DNA of 62,042 nt from an uncultured bacterium. Its GTDB lineage: Bacteria > Cyanobacteriota > Vampirovibrionia > Gastranaerophilales > Gastranaerophilaceae. How positions within the stretch are numbered: position 1 is the stretch's first letter; each line of letters opens with the position of its first letter. The DNA lies in contig CASFYV010000025.1 of the NCBI GenBank assembly GCA_949298985.1, forward strand, positions 1 to 62,042. The letters are read 5' to 3'. A program made the translations under genes and the position numbers. Positions 26,294 through 34,628 of the stretch are shown here, one piece after another. The notes below the pieces were generated by a model. That model was not told the origin of the DNA. It searched no databases and saw nothing but the letters and a program-made list of their open reading frames with translations.

Positions 26294-26929
26294 ATGACAG
26301 AAGAAATTAAACAAGTTGAAGAAGTTGTTGCAGAAGCTACAGAAGAAGTAGTTGAAGAATCAGCTGTTGTAGAAGAAGCATCAGTAGAAGCTCCTGCAAA
26401 AAAACAACGTAGCAGAAAGAAAAGAGTAGAAACTCAAGAAGTAAAACAAGAATCAGAATGGAAAGAACAAGTAGTTCAAATCCGTCGTGTAACAAAGGTT
26501 GTAAAAGGTGGTAAAAAATTAAGCTTTAGAGCAATCGTTATTGTAGGAAACCAAAAAGGTCAAGTAGGTGTTGGTTGTGCAAAAGCATCTGAAGTTATCG
26601 TAGCTATTCAAAAAGCTATTGCAGATGGAAGAAAGAATTTAATAACAGTACCTATCTTTAAAACAACAATTCCTCACCCAATCACAGGTCGTTCAGGAGC
26701 AGGTGCAGTTATGTTAAGACCGGCTTCACAAGGTACAGGTATTATTGCAGGTGGAGCTGTTCGTTCAGTATTAGAACTTGCTGGTATTGAAAATATTCTT
26801 TCAAAATCATTAGGTTCAAAATCACCTTTAAATGCAGCTAATGCAACATTAGAAGCATTAAAATCATTAAGACCATTCTCAGAAGTTGCTAAAAAACGTG
26901 GTCTTACAATGGCTGAATTATTAAACTAG
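26294..26929 (+). CDS. rpsE: 30S ribosomal protein S5 with N-terminal extension
   Basis: The 211-residue protein has the complete S5 core: [79 protein letters not shown] and [20 protein letters not shown]. Typical S5 is about 165 residues; the extra 50-60 residues at the N-terminus are acidic (Glu/Val repeats) then basic (KKQRSRKKR), probably a disordered tail on the 30S surface. S5 acts in decoding fidelity near the mRNA entry site. AGGAAAGG precedes the ATG. It is the first gene of a four-gene operon rpsE-rpmD-rplO-secY, separated from the rest of the usual spc operon. Confidence 0.97.
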   Translation: MTEEIKQVEEVVAEATEEVVEESAVVEEASVEAPAKKQRSRKKRVETQEVKQESEWKEQVVQIRRVTKVVKGGKKLSFRAIVIVGNQKGQVGVGCAKASEVIVAIQKAIADGRKNLITVPIFKTTIPHPITGRSGAGAVMLRPASQGTGIIAGGAVRSVLELAGIENILSKSLGSKSPLNAANATLEALKSLRPFSEVAKKRGLTMAELLN

Positions 26930-26993
26930 TAGGCTATTTTCAGTTAAAAATTTAGATGAAATAATAAGACTAATAGTAAAAAGGAATATAAAA

Positions 26994-27179
26994 ATGGCAG
27001 AAACAAAACAAATAAAAATAAAACTTGTAAAAAGTTTAATAGGATGTTCTGAAGCACAACGTAGGGTTGCAAAAGCTTTAGGATTAAGTAAAACAAACCA
27101 AGTTGTTGAACATTATAACAGTGCAACAATTATGGGAATGGTAAATAAAATTTCACACTTATTGGAAGTACAAGAATAG
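26994..27179 (+). CDS. rpmD: 50S ribosomal protein L30
   Basis: A 61-residue protein with the L30 pattern: IKIKLVKSLIGCSEAQRRVAK-ALGLSKTNQVVEHYNSATIMGMVNKISHLLEV (residues about 7-59). It is a short, bacterial-type L30 that sits on the 50S subunit. Its place between rpsE and rplO is the classical spc order. L30 is, to my knowledge, missing from oxygenic Cyanobacteria, so its presence helps to place this genome outside that group. AAAAAGGA lies about 8 nt before the ATG. The 64 bp before it contain no terminator. Confidence 0.93.
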   Translation: MAETKQIKIKLVKSLIGCSEAQRRVAKALGLSKTNQVVEHYNSATIMGMVNKISHLLEVQE

Positions 27180-27203
27180 TAAAAGAAAAGAGGAAAATAA
27201 ATT

Positions 27204-27656
27204 ATGGCAGATAAAATTTTGTTAGAAGATTTGAGACCTGCAGAAGGATCAACTTCAAAATCAAAAAGAGTAGGACGTGGACGTTCATCAGGACATGGTA
27301 AAACATCTTGTCGTGGTCATAATGGTGAAGGTCAACGTTCAGGCAGAACTTCAAAAAGAGGTTTTGAAGGCGGACAAATGCCAGCATATAGAAGATTACC
27401 AAAATTAAAAGGTTTCCAATTGATTAATCAACGTAATTATGCAGAAATCAATGTTGGTAGACTTGCTGAATTAGAAATTACTGAAATATCTTTAGAATCA
27501 TTAAAAGAAATTAGAAAAGCTCATCCTTCTTGTGATGGTTTGAGAATTTTAGGAAATGGTGAAATTAAAAAAGCTATCAATGTAAAAGCTAGCTATGTAA
27601 CACCATCAGCAAAAGAAAAAATTGAAGCAGCAGGCGGAAAGGTTGAATTAGTATAA
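27204..27656 (+). CDS. rplO: 50S ribosomal protein L15
   Basis: A full-length L15 of 150 residues: EDLRPAEGSTSKSKRVGRGR, then SGHGKTSCRGHNGEGQRSG, RGFEGGQMPAYRRLPKLKGF and the C-terminal ASYVTPSAKEKIEAAGGKVELV. L15 is an early-assembling 50S protein. AGAGGAAA precedes the ATG. The stop codon overlaps the secY start (TAATG), so secY translation is probably coupled to it. Confidence 0.97.
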   Translation: MADKILLEDLRPAEGSTSKSKRVGRGRSSGHGKTSCRGHNGEGQRSGRTSKRGFEGGQMPAYRRLPKLKGFQLINQRNYAEINVGRLAELEITEISLESLKEIRKAHPSCDGLRILGNGEIKKAINVKASYVTPSAKEKIEAAGGKVELV

Positions 27657-29005
27657 TGGCAGGAGCAAATCATAGCGGAATGAGAATACCTACAACGGCA
27701 GATTTAATGTCTATGTGGAATGCATCAGGCTTAAAAGAGAAATTGATTTTTACTTTTTTAATGCTTGTTCTTTTCAGATTTGGTATTCATTTACCGATTT
27801 ATGGTATAAATAATGAAGCTTTTGCTAATTTAGCAGCCGGAAATAATTTGCTAGGCTTTTTAGATTTATTTACCGGTGGAGCTTTAGGAAAAGTTTCTAT
27901 ATTTGCACTTGGTATAGGGCCTTATATTACTTCTTCAATTATAATGCAGTTAATGGCAGTAATTATTCCTGCTTTAGAAAAATTGCAAAAAGAAGAAGGT
28001 GAGGCTGGCAGAAGAAAGTTATCGCAATATACAAGATTGTTTACTGTTGTTTTAGCAGCATTTCAAGGTTGTATATTTATGAGCTTTTTAGCACATATGC
28101 AAACAGGAATATTACCAGGTTTGAATCATGCAATGTTCTATGTATCATCAGTTATAACATTGACTGCAGGTTCAGTGCTTGTAATGTGGATTTCAGAATT
28201 AATCACAGAAAAAGGCATTGGAAATGGCGGTTCATTGATAATTTATGTAGGTATTTTATCAGGAATACCTCTTTATTCTTCAAGAACTGCACAAATGGTT
28301 TCTAATGATTCTGCTTTAATGTGGGGTTTAGTTCTTTTATTAGTAATTTTCTTTGCAACAATGGTTTTCATTGTAATAATGCAAGAAGCTATTAGAAAGG
28401 TCATAATTGTAAATCCTAAAAGACAAGTCGGTAATAAAGTTTACGGAGGAGTAAATACTTTTATTCCTTTTAAACTTAATCCTGGAGGGGTAATGCCGAT
28501 AATTTTTGCAGTAGCAATTTTATTGTTCCCTTCTACTGTATTGAGTGTAATCGGTCAAGCAAGTATACAAGCCGGTTGGGCACAAAGTTTGATTTTAACT
28601 TTGAATAAGATTTTTAATCCGAGCGGTGCTGTATATTATGTAATATATTTTGTTTTGATTGTTGCATTGACATTTTTCTACGCATCAATTATGCCAAATA
28701 TGCAACCTAAAGAGATTGCCGATAATTTGAAAAAATATGGTTCTTCAATCCCTGGTATAAAACCTGGTAGACCAACTGCAGAAGCTCTTGATAAAATTCT
28801 TTCTAAGACAACTTTTATTGGAGCTTTGGCTTTGGGTATTATTGCATTAGTTCCATCTTTTGCTAGTTATATTACTAAGATTACTACTCTTCAAGGTATT
28901 GGAGCAACTTCTTTGATAATTATGGTTGGTGTTGCTTTAGATTTGATTAATCAAGTTAAAACACATTTGTTGGCAAGAAATTATGAATCTTTCTTGAAGG
29001 ATTAA
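27656..29005 (+). CDS. secY: Protein translocase subunit SecY
   Basis: A 449-residue polytopic inner-membrane protein forming the SecYEG channel. Visible hallmarks: LMLVLFRFGIHLPIYGIN (TM1), SIFALGIGPYITSSIIMQL (TM2), GRRKLSQYTRLFTVVLA, TEKGIGNGGSLIIYVGI, the cytoplasmic loop PKRQVGNKVYGG (C4/C5 region contacting SecA), IIFAVAILLFPS, and the C-terminal loop PGRPTAEALDKI before TM9-10. About ten membrane helices, normal length. Translation starts within the rplO stop codon (TAATG). A strong terminator follows, and none of adk, map, infA, rpsM, rpsK, rpoA or rplQ comes next, so the operon ends here. Confidence 0.97.
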   Translation: MAGANHSGMRIPTTADLMSMWNASGLKEKLIFTFLMLVLFRFGIHLPIYGINNEAFANLAAGNNLLGFLDLFTGGALGKVSIFALGIGPYITSSIIMQLMAVIIPALEKLQKEEGEAGRRKLSQYTRLFTVVLAAFQGCIFMSFLAHMQTGILPGLNHAMFYVSSVITLTAGSVLVMWISELITEKGIGNGGSLIIYVGILSGIPLYSSRTAQMVSNDSALMWGLVLLLVIFFATMVFIVIMQEAIRKVIIVNPKRQVGNKVYGGVNTFIPFKLNPGGVMPIIFAVAILLFPSTVLSVIGQASIQAGWAQSLILTLNKIFNPSGAVYYVIYFVLIVALTFFYASIMPNMQPKEIADNLKKYGSSIPGIKPGRPTAEALDKILSKTTFIGALALGIIALVPSFASYITKITTLQGIGATSLIIMVGVALDLINQVKTHLLARNYESFLKD

Positions 29006-29020
29006 TGTGGTAAATTTATA

Positions 29021-29051
29021 AAAAAGATGAGATTTTTATCTCATCTTTTTT
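29021..29051 (+). terminator. Intrinsic terminator after secY
   Basis: GATGAGAT (29026-29033) pairs with ATCTCATC (29038-29045), followed by a T-run; an A-run precedes it. Confidence 0.9.
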
Positions 29052-29186
29052 TATTTGTAAAGATTTGTAAAAGAATAATTCTTTTATGAAATCGTATAAA
29101 TTTTAAATACTTTATATATATGTAAATCGGTCATAACAAAAATGTTATATAAGTGATAAAAGAGTGAGAGAAAGAGAATTTAACAG

Positions 29187-29215
29187 CTTCCCTTAAAAGG
29201 GAAGTTTTTATTTAA
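29187..29215 (+). terminator. Second, orphan terminator before aroQ
   Basis: A perfect 8-bp stem CTTCCCTT / AAGGGAAG (29187-29204) is followed by five T on the forward strand. No forward coding sequence lies between this and the secY terminator, so it either backs up secY or ends a small RNA starting in the 130-bp gap. The T-run overlaps the aroQ stop codon. Confidence 0.7.
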
Positions 29216-29639
29216 GATAATTAATAAGCCCTTCTAAAGCAAAAATATAACTTTGTTCCTTGAAACCTACAACTTGTCCAATACAAACTCCTGAAATAAG
29301 GGACGTATGTCTAAATTCTTCTCTGGCGTGAATATTAGTCATATGGATTTCAACAGTCGGGATATTAACTGCGGCAATAGCATCTCTTATTACTATACTA
29401 GTATGAGTGTATCCGCCTGCGTTAATTAGAATTCCGTCATAAATATTCTTTGCTTGTTGAATTTTATCAACAATTTCACCTTCGTGATTGCTTTGAAAAG
29501 TTTCTACTTCGCAATTAAGACTTTTGCCTTTTTCAACAATAAGAGTTTCTATATCTTTAAGAGTTGTAGAACCGTATTTTTCAGGTTCTCTTTGACCTAA
29601 CATATTTAAATTAGCACCGTTAATAAGTAAAATTTTCAT
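29208..29639 (-). CDS. aroQ: Type II 3-dehydroquinate dehydratase
   Basis: A 143-residue enzyme of the shikimate pathway, converting 3-dehydroquinate to 3-dehydroshikimate. Signatures: ILLINGANLNMLGQREPEKYG (residues 3-23; Tyr 22 area and the catalytic loop arginine), FQSNHEGEIVDKIQ, LINAGGYTHTSIVIRDAI, VEIHMTNIHAREEFRHTSLIS and GVCIGQVVGF. Length is normal (140-150). I start at the ATG 29639 because the family begins at this MKIL; upstream in-frame residues are not conserved. A GAAAGG lies rather far (12 nt) upstream. It is monocistronic and divergent from the folE2 operon. Confidence 0.95.
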   Translation of the reverse strand: MKILLINGANLNMLGQREPEKYGSTTLKDIETLIVEKGKSLNCEVETFQSNHEGEIVDKIQQAKNIYDGILINAGGYTHTSIVIRDAIAAVNIPTVEIHMTNIHAREEFRHTSLISGVCIGQVVGFKEQSYIFALEGLINYLK

Positions 29640-29708
29640 AATAATTAAATACCTTTCAATATCATACTTTTTATAATACAATAATAATTAAAAGAATGCG
29701 AGGAAAAA

Positions 29709-30032
29709 ATGGTTAACAAACGCTGGTATGACAAAGATCCGATTTTAAAAGAAGCTTTGGAATTATTAAGATTATCTCCTGATGAAACAAAAAGTGAAGC
29801 AGCAGAATTTATGTTGCAGCTTCAAGAACAAGTTGCAGGAGAAGTTATTGAGCATGTTTATGACATAATAAATACATATCAGGGTAAAGGGAATCGTTGG
29901 TATGATAATGATCCAGTGATGTTAAAAGCTGTAGAACTTTTGAGAAATGCTCCAGCAAGTGTGCAAAGAGTTGCAGCTTTAAAACTTTTAATCGCATTAG
30001 AACAAAAAAGTTTTGAAGGAATTGATATATAA
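29709..30032 (+). CDS. Small internally duplicated protein upstream of folE2
   Basis: A 107-residue protein made of two similar halves: RWYDKDPILKEALELLRLSP (about 5-24) and RWYDNDPVMLKAVELLRNAP (about 63-82), each followed by a helical stretch ending in QLQEQV or LIALEQK. It looks like a duplicated helical module. I recognise no named family. The stop codon directly abuts the folE2 start, so the two are co-translated; this implies a link with GTP cyclohydrolase or folate/queuosine synthesis but does not prove it. GAGGA precedes the ATG. Confidence 0.65.
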   Translation: MVNKRWYDKDPILKEALELLRLSPDETKSEAAEFMLQLQEQVAGEVIEHVYDIINTYQGKGNRWYDNDPVMLKAVELLRNAPASVQRVAALKLLIALEQKSFEGIDI

Positions 30033-30824
30033 ATGAAAGATGTTCAAAATCAATCTGATACAAGAGGTGTAGATATTCAAAAAGTTGGTATTAAGGGTAT
30101 AGAATTACCTTTAAAAATTCAACGTAAAGATGCGGATGATATTGTTGTGTATTCAAATGCAACTGCCGGAGTTTCTTTACCCGCTCATTATAAGGGAACT
30201 CATATGTCACGTTTTGTTGAGGTGTTAAATGAGTGGCGAACTAAAAAAACTCTTGGGATTGATATCAAAGGTTGTGTGGAAGCTATTGTCAAAAAGCTTG
30301 AGGCAAAGAGTGGTTATTTAAAGTTAGATTTTAAATATTTTATTAATAAGACATCTCCTGTTACAGGGATATCAGCACCTATGTGTTATGATTGCTTTTT
30401 TGAAGGAATTTTAGATAATTATAATGAAGAGGATGAAGAGTATCGTTTCTTTTTAGGAGTAAAAGTTCCGGTAACAACTTTATGTCCTTGTTCAAAAGAA
30501 ATTTCAGATTATGGGGCTCATAATCAGAGAGCAATTGTTTCTGTAAAGGTTACGTATCCGGAAGAGGAACATATTTGGTTAGAAGATTTAGTTAGAGATA
30601 TAGAGAAATCTGCATCTTGTGAGCTTTATCCTTTGTTAAAACGTGAAGATGAAAAATTTGTAACAGAAAAAGCCTATGATAATCCTAAATTTGTTGAGGA
30701 TGTTTTAAGAGATGTTGTTGTTTTAATGAGGAATAACGATATTATTGACTCTTTTGAAGTGGAATGTGAATCATTAGAAAGTATTCATAACCATTCGGCT
30801 TGGGCTTATCAGGCAGAAGGATAA
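30033..30824 (+). CDS. folE2: GTP cyclohydrolase FolE2 (type IB)
   Basis: A 263-residue metal-dependent GTP cyclohydrolase IB, forming 7,8-dihydroneopterin triphosphate for folate and queuosine precursors. Signatures: VGIKGIELPLKI, SLPAHYKGTHMSRFVEVL, SPVTGISAPMCYDCFFEG with the metal/zinc cysteine, VPVTTLCPCSKEISDYGAHNQ and the C-terminal CESLESIHNHSAWAY. FolE2 tolerates metals other than zinc and often replaces FolE under zinc limitation. The ATG follows the preceding stop codon without a gap. folK in this window belongs to the same pathway but lies 11 kb away. Confidence 0.95.
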   Translation: MKDVQNQSDTRGVDIQKVGIKGIELPLKIQRKDADDIVVYSNATAGVSLPAHYKGTHMSRFVEVLNEWRTKKTLGIDIKGCVEAIVKKLEAKSGYLKLDFKYFINKTSPVTGISAPMCYDCFFEGILDNYNEEDEEYRFFLGVKVPVTTLCPCSKEISDYGAHNQRAIVSVKVTYPEEEHIWLEDLVRDIEKSASCELYPLLKREDEKFVTEKAYDNPKFVEDVLRDVVVLMRNNDIIDSFEVECESLESIHNHSAWAYQAEG

Positions 30825-30839
30825 AAATAAAATATATCC

Positions 30840-30868
30840 TTGTATTTCTCTTGTTCTGGTTTTATAAT
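30840..30868 (+). promoter_or_regulatory. Promoter of the GHL10 gene
   Basis: TTGTAT (30840-30845), a 17-nt spacer and a perfect TATAAT (30863-30868) lie 22 nt before the ATG at 30891; AAAGGA serves as ribosome site. Confidence 0.8.
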
Positions 30869-30890
30869 ATTCAATAAAGGACTATAGGGG

Positions 30891-32696
30891 ATGATAAGAA
30901 GAGTTTGTTTATTGATAATTTCAATATTTATTCTGTGTGGAGTTGTATCTGCTCAGAGTGTTTACTCTAATTATGTTCCTAAAGAAAATGAAGTGATTTT
31001 TAATCAATCAATGTTTAAAATTGATGTAGTAGATCCTCAATTTTCTACAAACTGGAAAGGTGCCAGTTATCCAGGATTAAGAGGTGCAAATCAACTTGTT
31101 ATATATACTCCGGCTTTTGGGTATAGAACTAATACTAATGAATTTGGAACGGAAGCTGTTGTTGTAGGAGATACTGTAACAGCTTTAAGTGGTGCGGATT
31201 CTTTAATTCCTGCAAATGGTATTGTTATTAGTGGACATGGACAAGCTAAAAAGTGGATTCATGAAAATGTAATGGTTGGAGCTAAGATTTCTATTGATTT
31301 GAATAAAAAAGTTATAACTTCATATATTACATCAGATACTTTTCTATATAGTGCAAGAGAAAAAATAAAAGAAGTTCAAAACATGATGCTTTATTATATT
31401 CAAAATTTTTCTGATTATAATCAGAAAAGAACTTCTCAAAATATTGCAAAAGCTAATGATTATATTGATAAAGCTCAAAAAGACAGCAATAATTCTCAAA
31501 AGTATGCATCCCGTGCTATAGATTATGCAAATTTAGCAATGTCAACGGTTATACCATATGATTCAAATGAATTGAAGGGAGTTTGGATAAGACCGACTTT
31601 TTATTCTGAAAAAGATATTGTAAAGGTTTTAGGACAATTATCTGATTGTGGAATAAATAATATTTTTATAGAAACATATTATCACGGTAAAACTATATTT
31701 CCTTCAAAAACGATGCAAAAATACGGTTTTATCTCTCAAAATGAGGATTTTGTCGGATTTGATCCTTTAAAGATTTGGATTAACGAAGCTCATAAGCGAG
31801 GTATAAAAGTTCATATTTGGTTTGAGACTTTCTATGTAGGAAATAAACCACCGGAAACAAATCCAAATTACATTTTGTCTAAAAAACCTCAATGGGCAAA
31901 TTATCAAAAGAAAAATGCAGATTCTTCAACAATTCCTTATTCAATATCTGAACATAACGGATATTTTATAGATCCGGCAAATCCCGAAGTTCAGAGATTT
32001 TTACAAGAACTCTTGGCTGAAATTATAGTTTCATATAGACCTGATGGTATAAATTTAGATTATATAAGATATCCTCAATCATTGGATATTAGTTATTCAA
32101 ATTACGATATGTCGAATTGGGGCTACACAAAATTTGCAAGAAATGAATTTAGAAATATATACGGAGTAGATCCGATTACTTTAAAGACAAGTGATTATTT
32201 ATGGTATAGTTGGAGGGTTTATAGAGCCAATAAAGTTACTGATTTTGTAAAGAAAACATGTAAATTATGTAGGGCTAATAATATTATGCTAACAGCTGTT
32301 ATTTTCCCTAATAGAGGACTGGCTTTAACTACAAAAATGCAGGATTGGCGTAATTGGTCTATGAATAATTATGTAGATGGTTTTACTCCTTTATTTTTAA
32401 CTTGTAATGATGCTACAGCAACGAATTTAATGGAAGAAATTTTAAGAAATAAATCTAGTAGTACAAAATTGTATGCGGGTTTATTCGTGACATTTATGAA
32501 TGGTGCTACTTCTGATTTAATGAAGCAAATTCATGCTGCAAGACGATTTGGTTTAAATGGTTTGATAATTTTTGATTATGCACATTTAACTGATATGTAT
32601 ATTAACACTCTTACAGAAAGTGTTTTTAGACCAGTAAGAAAAGAAGTTGTAATAACTGAAAGCTATACAAAGTCTTCTACTCAAAAAAAGGATTAA
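30891..32696 (+). CDS. Secreted GHL10-type (family-10-like) glycosyl hydrolase
   Basis: A 601-residue exported protein with a signal peptide at 1-21 (ending VVSA). Residues about 25-150 form an N-terminal domain of unknown role. From about 225 the GHL10 (DUF187) barrel starts: LKGVWIRPTFYSEKDIVKVL, CGINNIFIETYYHG, AHKRGIKVHIWFETFYVG, NGYFIDPANPEVQRFLQELL, and GINLDYIRYPQS, whose Asp is the probable catalytic residue. Related proteins in Cyanobacteria and Bacteroidetes are thought to cleave envelope or host polysaccharides; the substrate is unknown. It starts a forward operon with the Cys-motif protein (4 bp) and the M20 peptidase. Confidence 0.85.
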   Translation: MIRRVCLLIISIFILCGVVSAQSVYSNYVPKENEVIFNQSMFKIDVVDPQFSTNWKGASYPGLRGANQLVIYTPAFGYRTNTNEFGTEAVVVGDTVTALSGADSLIPANGIVISGHGQAKKWIHENVMVGAKISIDLNKKVITSYITSDTFLYSAREKIKEVQNMMLYYIQNFSDYNQKRTSQNIAKANDYIDKAQKDSNNSQKYASRAIDYANLAMSTVIPYDSNELKGVWIRPTFYSEKDIVKVLGQLSDCGINNIFIETYYHGKTIFPSKTMQKYGFISQNEDFVGFDPLKIWINEAHKRGIKVHIWFETFYVGNKPPETNPNYILSKKPQWANYQKKNADSSTIPYSISEHNGYFIDPANPEVQRFLQELLAEIIVSYRPDGINLDYIRYPQSLDISYSNYDMSNWGYTKFARNEFRNIYGVDPITLKTSDYLWYSWRVYRANKVTDFVKKTCKLCRANNIMLTAVIFPNRGLALTTKMQDWRNWSMNNYVDGFTPLFLTCNDATATNLMEEILRNKSSSTKLYAGLFVTFMNGATSDLMKQIHAARRFGLNGLIIFDYAHLTDMYINTLTESVFRPVRKEVVITESYTKSSTQKKD

Positions 32697-32700
32697 GGAG

Positions 32701-32904
32701 ATGGAAGAAGATAAAAAAGACGAAAATGAAAAAACAAGAAGAGCTTTTTTAGGTATTTGGTTCGATTGTTGTCATACTTATGGAAGGCTTTATAAAAATA
32801 AGGACGGGACTGCATACGTTGGAAGATGTCCAAGTTGTTTGCGACCTGTAAGAGTTAGAATTGGCGGAGAAGGAACGAGTAGAAGATTTTTTAGAGGCGA
32901 ATAA
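32701..32904 (+). CDS. 67-aa zinc-ribbon-like protein
   Basis: A 67-residue protein with an acidic-basic N-terminus and the core RRAFLGIWFDCCHTYGRLYK followed by GRCPSCLRPVRVRIGGEGTS. The CC and CxxC pairs suggest a small zinc ribbon. Similar short proteins with GIWFxCC and GRCPxCxRPVxV occur in unrelated bacteria in my memory, but I know no function. It lies 4 bp after the GHL10 gene, with AAGGAG overlapping that gene's stop region, and 29 bp before the peptidase gene. Confidence 0.7.
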   Translation: MEEDKKDENEKTRRAFLGIWFDCCHTYGRLYKNKDGTAYVGRCPSCLRPVRVRIGGEGTSRRFFRGE

Positions 32905-32933
32905 GTTTTAATAAAGAAAATAAGAGGTAATTT

Positions 32934-34169
32934 ATGAATTTAGAAGAATTAAGAAAAGAAAATGAAGTTTTAGATATTTTTTGTGAATTAGTTCAAATAC
33001 CATCTCCATCATTAAAAGAAGAGAAAGTTATTGAGTGGATTTTAAATTTTGCTAAGAAAAATGAAATAGATGCAAAGTGTGATAATTATGGAAATGTTTA
33101 TATTAATATCCCTGCAAAGGATTCTACTAAAGAACCGATTATGTTATCTTCTCACATGGATGTCGTAGGTGATGATAGTCCGATTGAATTAATTTTAGAT
33201 GGCGATTATATTAAAGCGAAAGGACGAACTCTTGGTGCTGATGATAAAGTTGGGGTTGCATGTGCTTTAAAACTTGCAAAAGACATTAAAAATGGTATTG
33301 TTGATGCTGCCGGAGGACTTGAAATAACATTTACCAGAGATGAAGAAACCGGTATGAGTGGGGCGGAACATTTAGAATTTGATAAGTTTAAATCAAAATA
33401 TGTTTTAGTATGTGATGCGGATAAACTTGGACAATTACAGGTTTCAGGTGCAAGTTATACAAATGCTAAGATTATCGTAAAAGGACTTAAAGGTGGACAT
33501 TCTGGTATTGATATTGCAGATACTACTAGATTAAATGCTGCAAAGTTAATTGCAGAATTAATTGCAGAGTTTCCTCAAGGTGTTTATTATACTGATAATA
33601 CCGGAGTTATTACATCTTGTAATATTGGTGCAATTGTAGCGGGAGGGGTTCAAAATTCTGTTGCTTCAATTGTTGAAAAAGGAACAAAAACAAATAATTA
33701 TATTGAAGAAATTATGAAGAAGTCTTCAACTAATATAATAAATACTTTAGGAATGGCTTCTTATTCAATAAGAAGTGCTTCTGTAGAAAAAGAAAATGAA
33801 TTAAAAGCGTTGATGCAATCAATAATTAATAAATTCAATAAAAAATATAAAGGTTTAGCGGAAGCTGAAATCGAATTTGAAATACATTTACTTCCTTTTG
33901 AAAAAGCTGATGATGATAGAATAGAGAAAGTTCATACAAAAGCCTGTGAAATTGTAGGAATAAAAAATGATATTTCATCTTTTCATGCGGGAGCTGAAAC
34001 TCATATTTATTGCCATAATAAAAATTCTAAAGGTGAATATTTTATGCCATCATTGTTAGGTTTAGCGGATGTTTATAATATGCATTCAGCCGCTGAAAAA
34101 GTAGATTATAAAACTTTGTTAAAAGGCTATGAAGTTATAAAAAATACTTTTATAAATTTTAATAAATAG
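32934..34169 (+). CDS. M20 family metallopeptidase (PepT/tripeptidase-like)
   Basis: A 411-residue cytoplasmic di-zinc aminopeptidase of the M20B (PepT-like) group. Metal and catalytic motifs are SSHMDVVG (His ligand and catalytic Asp), LGADDKVGVA (bridging Asp), FTRDEETGMSGA (general base Glu and ligand Glu), VLVCDADKLG and the C-terminal HAGAETHIY (His ligand). The lid/dimerisation domain is at about 180-320 (GGHSGIDIADTTRLNAAKL). It probably removes N-terminal residues from tripeptides and is cytosolic. TAAGAGGT precedes the ATG. It is last or penultimate in the operon begun by the GHL10 gene. Confidence 0.9.
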   Translation: MNLEELRKENEVLDIFCELVQIPSPSLKEEKVIEWILNFAKKNEIDAKCDNYGNVYINIPAKDSTKEPIMLSSHMDVVGDDSPIELILDGDYIKAKGRTLGADDKVGVACALKLAKDIKNGIVDAAGGLEITFTRDEETGMSGAEHLEFDKFKSKYVLVCDADKLGQLQVSGASYTNAKIIVKGLKGGHSGIDIADTTRLNAAKLIAELIAEFPQGVYYTDNTGVITSCNIGAIVAGGVQNSVASIVEKGTKTNNYIEEIMKKSSTNIINTLGMASYSIRSASVEKENELKALMQSIINKFNKKYKGLAEAEIEFEIHLLPFEKADDDRIEKVHTKACEIVGIKNDISSFHAGAETHIYCHNKNSKGEYFMPSLLGLADVYNMHSAAEKVDYKTLLKGYEVIKNTFINFNK

Positions 34170-34220
34170 TTAGCAAAAAATATTTTTACAGATTTTATAG
34201 ATATTAAAGGAGTCGAAATT

Positions 34221-34556
34221 ATGAATATCAAATCAATAAGAAACATCAAAATGCCACAGGCAAGAGCTTATGAACCAAGAGTAAAAGTTGCTGGAAAAGT
34301 TGATGGTTATGTAGAAGCAATGTTGGATCATTACAATGCAAAAATTGAAAATCTTGCAAGTTTATATGATAGAAATATAAAACTTGCACAAAAAGATAAA
34401 ACTGTTTTGGTAAATTCCGGTATGATAACTTCTAAAATAGATTTAAAAAAGTTAACACACGCTAATGATTTTTATAAAGGTATTGTAGATAATATAAAAG
34501 CAAATAGCGAAGCTGGAACAAAAGGGCTTGATAAAGCTTTTACCAGATTAGTATAA
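34221..34556 (+). CDS. Hypothetical small basic protein
   Basis: A 111-residue protein with a basic, extended N-terminus (NIKSIRNIKMPQARAYEPRVKV) and a helical remainder (DGYVEAMLDHYNAKIENLASLYDRNIKL; KKLTHANDFYKGIVDNIKA). No known domain, signal peptide or membrane helix. A very good Shine-Dalgarno AAAGGAG precedes the ATG by 8 nt, and a strong terminator follows, so it is likely expressed. The start lies 51 bp after the peptidase gene, so it may be the last gene of that operon. The N-terminus resembles in style the lineage-specific proteins elsewhere here but lacks the NF motif. Confidence 0.6.
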   Translation: MNIKSIRNIKMPQARAYEPRVKVAGKVDGYVEAMLDHYNAKIENLASLYDRNIKLAQKDKTVLVNSGMITSKIDLKKLTHANDFYKGIVDNIKANSEAGTKGLDKAFTRLV

Positions 34557-34576
34557 TTAAGAAAGTAATGTAAAAT

Positions 34577-34610
34577 AAAAACTCCTCAAATTTAGTTTGA
34601 GGAGTTTTTA
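34577..34610. terminator. Bidirectional intrinsic terminator
   Basis: AAAACTCCTCAAA and TTTGAGGAGTTTT pair around a TTTAG loop, with T-runs on both strands. It separates the forward operon from the convergent GGGtGRT gene. Confidence 0.9.
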
Positions 34611-34628
34611 TTATGAAATCAATTATTA

